A stretch of DNA of 64,000 nucleotides from assembly GCA_037389465.1 (NCBI GenBank), contig JAZARR010000070.1, positions 1,950,501-2,014,500 on the forward strand, given 5' to 3'. Each line of letters opens with the position of its first letter. Within the stretch, counting starts at the first letter, position 1. The notes under the pieces are model-generated. The model was not told the DNA's origin, searched no databases, and saw only the letters and a program-made list of their open reading frames with translations. Positions 62,701-64,000 of this stretch are shown in pieces. The translations under genes were made by a program, and so were the position numbers. The DNA is from Baylisascaris procyonis (Eukaryota > Nematoda > Chromadorea > Rhabditida > Ascarididae).

Positions 62701-63574
62701 TCAAATGTTCTCTTTAAAAATCATCTAAATAAACGCCCAATTATCGTCAGCTCCGTTTCTATAAAGAATAATATTCATTCAATGGTATAGTTGCAGTGGC
62801 CTGCATAAAAATTGCACGTCTTTCCCTAAAATTTTGGCTCTAAAACGCTAATTCCACTTTGTTCCTCCTTTACATCCAGTGAATCAGCTATGGCCATAAA
62901 ACATTCAAGTTCCGGCCATAAAACAAATTTTCGAAAGAAGAGGAAGTTAGCGCAGGGTTCTATATCTAAACTTTGACATGAGTACACAGCTCAATTTGCC
63001 CAAAACCTTCATAAGTGCAGTTTTCTAAAAGGATATGATTTCATCGACGCCTTCAGATCGAAACTACTACTCTTTATCGTAAAAAGCCATTTCATATCTT
63101 GTTCCAAAAATTTTGCTCACAAATACAATCCTCCTCTGTTTTATCTCTAGCCTGTTTTAATAGCAATAACATTTCCCCACACCTTCCTTATTGGTAGATC
63201 CCGCATGAACTTCAGCACTGCTTCCTTACTATTCGCTACACGAAATTGCCCATTCGGTTTGTTTATATCCGAACAAATTTTAGCGATCATCGAATTCGGT
63301 GCGATACCTGTAATAAATTTCAATAAGTAATGCATTTCACATCATTGAAAGGTGGGCAACGAATAGGGGGAGGTGCTAAATAAAACTTATTACAATACAT
63401 TCGCATAACTATGACTGTGTTTAGTTTAAGGCCCACTTCACCAAAACAACAAATTTTCAATAATATAACAATACAATGAATTAGCACTATCAAGAGTTAA
63501 AATTTGTGCAACTCACCAGCACTACACGTTAATCCAGTTGCTTGTTCGACGCGGAATCGCATTTCCCTAACGAT
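59184..63574 (-). CDS. polk-1: DNA polymerase kappa, C-terminal part (5' exons not resolved)
   Basis: Seven exons (high to low): 63574-63517, 63307-63183, 62532-62278, 61748-61627, 61013-60875, 60174-59891, 59361-59184 (TAA), all in phase, giving 386 C-terminal residues. The Y-family polymerase palm end is EMRFRVEQATGLTCSAG then IAPNSMIAKICSDINKPNGQ; the thumb helix-hairpin is VSGIGAVTEAIL, followed by LYEKRAIISLLF and the RRKSISVERTF segment; the little-finger domain has MKFSTFDVITR and LRLLGVRLSRL. A Rad18-type UBZ zinc finger, CPICEAELPDELSAVNRHID plus ECLN, sits at about residues 302-325. The last residues KISIRDYF form a PCNA-binding PIP-like box. It performs translesion synthesis with PCNA in the nucleus. 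The catalytic aspartates lie in upstream exons, mostly beyond the window. Only one UBZ is seen, whereas vertebrates have two. Confidence 0.93.
59709..59757 (+). mobile_element. (AAAT)n tract flanked by a 7-bp direct repeat
   Basis: TAGCATT at 59709-59715 and 59751-59757 flank a pure 35-base (AAAT)n. This is what remains if only the tail of a retroposon is inserted with target duplication. It lies in the intron between the last two polymerase kappa exons. Simple microsatellite growth between chance repeats is the alternative. Confidence 0.45.
61373..61420. repeat. Palindromic (AT)n repeat
   Basis: CTCATATAT.. to ..ATATATGAG around a TATTAAAAATAT centre; the two halves are reverse complements, so a long perfect stem is possible. 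In the intron between polymerase exons 61748-61627 and 61013-60875. Confidence 0.85.
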
Positions 63575-63617
63575 CTGCAAATAATTTACATATCACTTTT
63601 AAATAAACTATGGAGTT

Positions 63618-63930
63618 TCATAATGTGGTGCATCGGATAGCAAATTTGAGTTCTATCAAATCGGATTTCCGTCTTATAAGACCCTTCATTTTTTGGTTTG
63701 CATATGAATCACTATGGATGGCGATATTCCCTGTAGAATATCTATGTTGTTGAACGGCTTCTGATGAACAGGAATGGCTATACTCCAAGAAGTTCCCAGA
63801 TAGCGAATTTTTTGATGCCCGATGAAGTTGACTAGCACGCAAATTGGTTAAGCAGCATATCGTTGCTGCAGTTGAACAAACCGTCTAAACGATGACTTAT
63901 CTTCAAAAAATGCCCCTCAGAATCGAATCT
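63618..63930 (-). CDS. Candidate upstream coding exon of polymerase kappa, boundaries unsure
   Basis: The minus strand is open over about 63890-63618 with Ser-rich residues (SKNSLSGNFLEYSHSCSSEA). An acceptor-like TTTTCAG lies at the right (about 63945) in a different frame. Vertebrate polymerase kappa has a poorly conserved Ser-rich insert just before the segment encoded by exon 63574-63517, so this could be its equivalent. No donor in the right phase was found, so the exon limits are open. The catalytic DE residues are not here. Confidence 0.3.
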
Positions 63931-64000
63931 TTTGGCGCTGAAAAGAAATAAATGGGAAAATAAGACTGTGAAAAAAAGATGAAAACACAGTCAGAGTTCT

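Noticed and set aside
1..64000. tRNA, rRNA, CRISPR arrays or prokaryotic operons
   Set aside because: No cloverleaf with a GTTCGANTC-type arm, no rRNA-like segment and no spaced repeat array was found; gene structure is eukaryotic.

Overview
The window reads as a eukaryotic, AT-rich nuclear contig, most likely from a nematode. Evidence: short introns-with-GT..TTTTCAG borders, likely spliced-leader acceptors (TTTGCAG or CATTCAG 10-12 nt before an ATG), a tiny single-RRM protein of the kind known from nematodes (R09B3.2/R09B3.3-like), an SLC17-type carrier with nematode-like features, and many AT microsatellites. The exact clade cannot be read from the sequence; a Spirurina-type genome is only a guess. 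All gene models below were built by hand from splice sites and reading phase; every listed internal exon boundary is phase-consistent with its neighbour.

Layout: 1-6924 is gene-poor with a decayed GC-richer patch near 5.8-6.6 kb. 6925-16644 (+) is a ten-exon F-box protein with leucine-rich-like repeats (about 502 aa). 17345-29169 (-) is a sixteen-exon BTBD1/BTBD2-type BTB-BACK-PHR protein (about 797 aa) with a roughly 340-residue N-terminal extension; the two genes are convergent, 700 bp apart. 31552-32081 (-) is an 82-aa RRM protein. 34.5-45.6 kb is poor in recognisable genes and rich in repeats and orphan ORFs: a 19-mer tandem array (just upstream of the BTB gene), a short retroposon with target-site duplications, a 22-mer array, a foldback element and an (AAT/ATT) hairpin. 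45657-46447 (+) is a two-exon, probably trans-spliced small secreted protein of no known family. 48695-56896 (-) is an eight-exon SLC17-like MFS transporter (525 aa). 59184 to beyond the right part of the window (-) is DNA polymerase kappa, 3' half, ending with a UBZ zinc finger and a PIP-box-like C-terminus; its 5' exons lie outside or in the last 400 bp.

Functionally the genes are unrelated housekeeping/regulatory loci: two potential ubiquitin-ligase substrate receptors (SCF F-box and CUL3 BTB) side by side, an RNA-binding protein, an anion transporter and a translesion polymerase. No bacterial, viral, CRISPR or rRNA/tRNA feature was found. The least explained items are the small secreted proteins, the unassigned minus-strand exon at 34.5 kb, and the small repeat insertions.
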